Assembly (NCBI GenBank): GCA_038087015.1
Contig: JASBNA010000119.1
Span: 1 to 57,361, forward strand
Origin: Cerrena zonata
Taxonomy: Eukaryota; Basidiomycota; Agaricomycetes; Polyporales; Cerrenaceae
Reading direction: 5' to 3'
Length of the DNA stretch: 57,361 nt
Shown here: one piece after another, positions 56,041 to 57,361 of the stretch
How the letters are laid out: the number at the start of each line of letters is the position of its first letter
Numbering within the stretch: position 1 is the stretch's first letter
Position numbers and translations under genes: made by a program
Notes under the pieces: model-generated
The model's input: the letters and a program-made list of their open reading frames with translations, nothing else
Told to the model about the DNA's origin: nothing
Database searches by the model: none

Positions 56041-57361
56041 CCGTTATAACAAAAGTAATCTGTCGAATAGAGTGTAAATAGAAAGACGGTCGTGGTTGTG
56101 GTGAAACTGCACAATACACGATGCAGTAGGTGTGCGAGCGTCTGTTCCCGTTTATTGAAGCTGTGCATCAGACTGCATCTTGAGCCTGATCTTTGACAAA
56201 GGCTACAGGCCTTGAGGCTCAAGGTTGATTGTATGCAGGCCTATGCGGTCTCAAGATGATTCTTCAGGCTCGAGTCAGCTCTAGAAATTGGTAGCATTCG
56301 CTATACAGCAGTTCCTTCACCTTCCATAAGTACACTCACTCGGATATTCAAGCAGGAGGTCTAAACCAAGACGGATGATGAGCGATATTTGGCTTATTAT
56401 CACGAAACGACGTCGACCAGTACTTATACAGCTGTACAGAGGTACACTGTCCCTAATCACTTGAATCCCTTACAGTATGTGATTCTATATACAATACCGT
56501 TCGAGCTGGATAAATGCGCCATCGACTTCCTTCATGAGGATACCGCAGCTCGTTACTCCTGTTCGTTGGTATGCGAAGAATGAAGGTACCGCTCTTCTCG
56601 CAACTTCTTTACCTTAATAACTGTCCCTCTCTGGAGATAGTCGCTTTCCTTTTCTCTCTGGATGTCCCGCTGGCAATAAACCCCGAGTCCTCCACACCTC
56701 TGGAGCAGCCATAAATCTTGCAGGATGTTCAATGCCCAGCCTCCAGACATCAATTGACGGGAATTAGGATGGGACTCGGATGATTTGTGATCTGACTTCG
56801 TTTTACTATGTCGTTGGATATTGTTGAACATATACGTACACATGCGCATGCTTGTATATACAGCGGCGCAGCGTACGGCGCATCGACAGTTACGTTTGTC
56901 GGTGGACGTATCGTCAATTACTGGGCTGTATTCCCTGGCTGGTCAGCTGTGTCCATGCATGTAAGAACTAATATTTGCCCAATTAGTCCTTCACTTGACG
57001 TCTCCTCTATTGCTATTATCTCTCGTCTGTCATAATCACCAGCTTTCACCCTGTATAAATAAACATCACAGAGCTCATAAACATCGTTCCCTCCCCTTCC
57101 GGTACTTCTTAAATGATGCGAACCCCCACTATACGCTCAAGTGTGCTCATGCACAACACGGAACTACATCTCGGTTTTTGTGTCAGCCGAGTGTTCGTCT
57201 ATTGAGATCTTCATCATTCCCGACATCTCCAATTTTCAGAGTGCGCGGTAAACAACTAATGCATGGAATGATGCTGAGCTTCGTAGACTTGCTGACTCCA
57301 TGAAAGCGTCCATCAGTTGCCTCCCCGCCACCGCCTGTCAGCATGTCGAAAAGACTCCGGT
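56041..57361. other. Intergenic region to the window end
   Basis: Upstream flank of the UBL gene and about 1 kb beyond. No gene, RNA or repeat is recognised. Toward 57,000-57,361 on the + strand a TATA-like tgtataaataaac (about 57,052-57,064) might belong to a gene beginning outside the window. Confidence 0.35.

Overview
The window looks like nuclear chromosomal DNA of a mushroom-forming basidiomycete (Agaricomycetes). Genes are broken by many 45-65 nt GT-AG introns with CTRAY-like branch sites. The families fit such a genome: an AA9 lytic polysaccharide monooxygenase, a DUF6533-type seven-helix protein, a membrane/WD40 protein of a mushroom-expanded family, F-box/LRR proteins, SRPK-like and TKL-like kinases, and fungal kinase-like proteins. 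I see no rRNA, tRNA, CRISPR or complete transposon.

Layout. 1-4.1 kb: non-coding, strongly pyrimidine-biased on the + strand, ending in a 5'-truncated KduD-type sugar-acid dehydrogenase (4117-4634, +). 4.6-9.1 kb: gene desert with one decayed gene (7680-8204, -). 9.1-10.4 kb: intact glycerol dehydrogenase (+). 10.8-14.5 kb: membrane/WD40 protein (-). 16.0-17.5 kb: single-pass membrane protein (+). 17.5-26.2 kb: an F-box protein and a kinase neighbourhood (kinase-like protein, TKL kinase with C-terminal membrane domain, SRPK-like kinase) plus two decayed copies of the TKL kinase's membrane end. 26.5-28.0 kb: AA9 LPMO (-). 29.0-30.5 kb: Ser-rich membrane protein (-). 31.7-36.0 kb: GDSL esterase (-), p24/Erv25 (-), D-galactonate dehydratase (+), and a broken gene remnant homologous to the one at 7.7-8.2 kb. 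36.6-39.5 kb: putative eIF4E-binding protein (-) and mitochondrial Mam33/p32 (-). 40.8-44.1 kb: DUF6533 receptor-like protein (+) and an F-box protein (-). 44.8-45.9 kb: a secreted protein made of four tandem 31-residue exons carrying dibasic KR sites (-). 49.2-56.0 kb: small membrane protein (+), OPT oligopeptide transporter (-), an unrecognised fragment (-) and a Get5/Mdy2-like ubiquitin-domain protein (-).

How the parts relate. D-galactonate dehydratase, the KduD remnant and glycerol dehydrogenase all act on sugar acids or small polyols. Relics of one unknown gene lie beside both sugar-acid loci, which hints at a dispersed catabolic gene set that is partly decaying. AA9, the GDSL esterase and the OPT transporter fit extracellular degradation and nutrient uptake. 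The most novel element is the repeat precursor at 44.8-45.9 kb: a signal peptide, a proregion, then four near-identical units each bounded by LAKR. It resembles a Kex2-processed repeat precursor that would release four copies of a peptide. Its repeat is an exact 151-bp exon+intron duplication. Exon limits given here come from reading splice signals by eye and have not been tested against transcripts.
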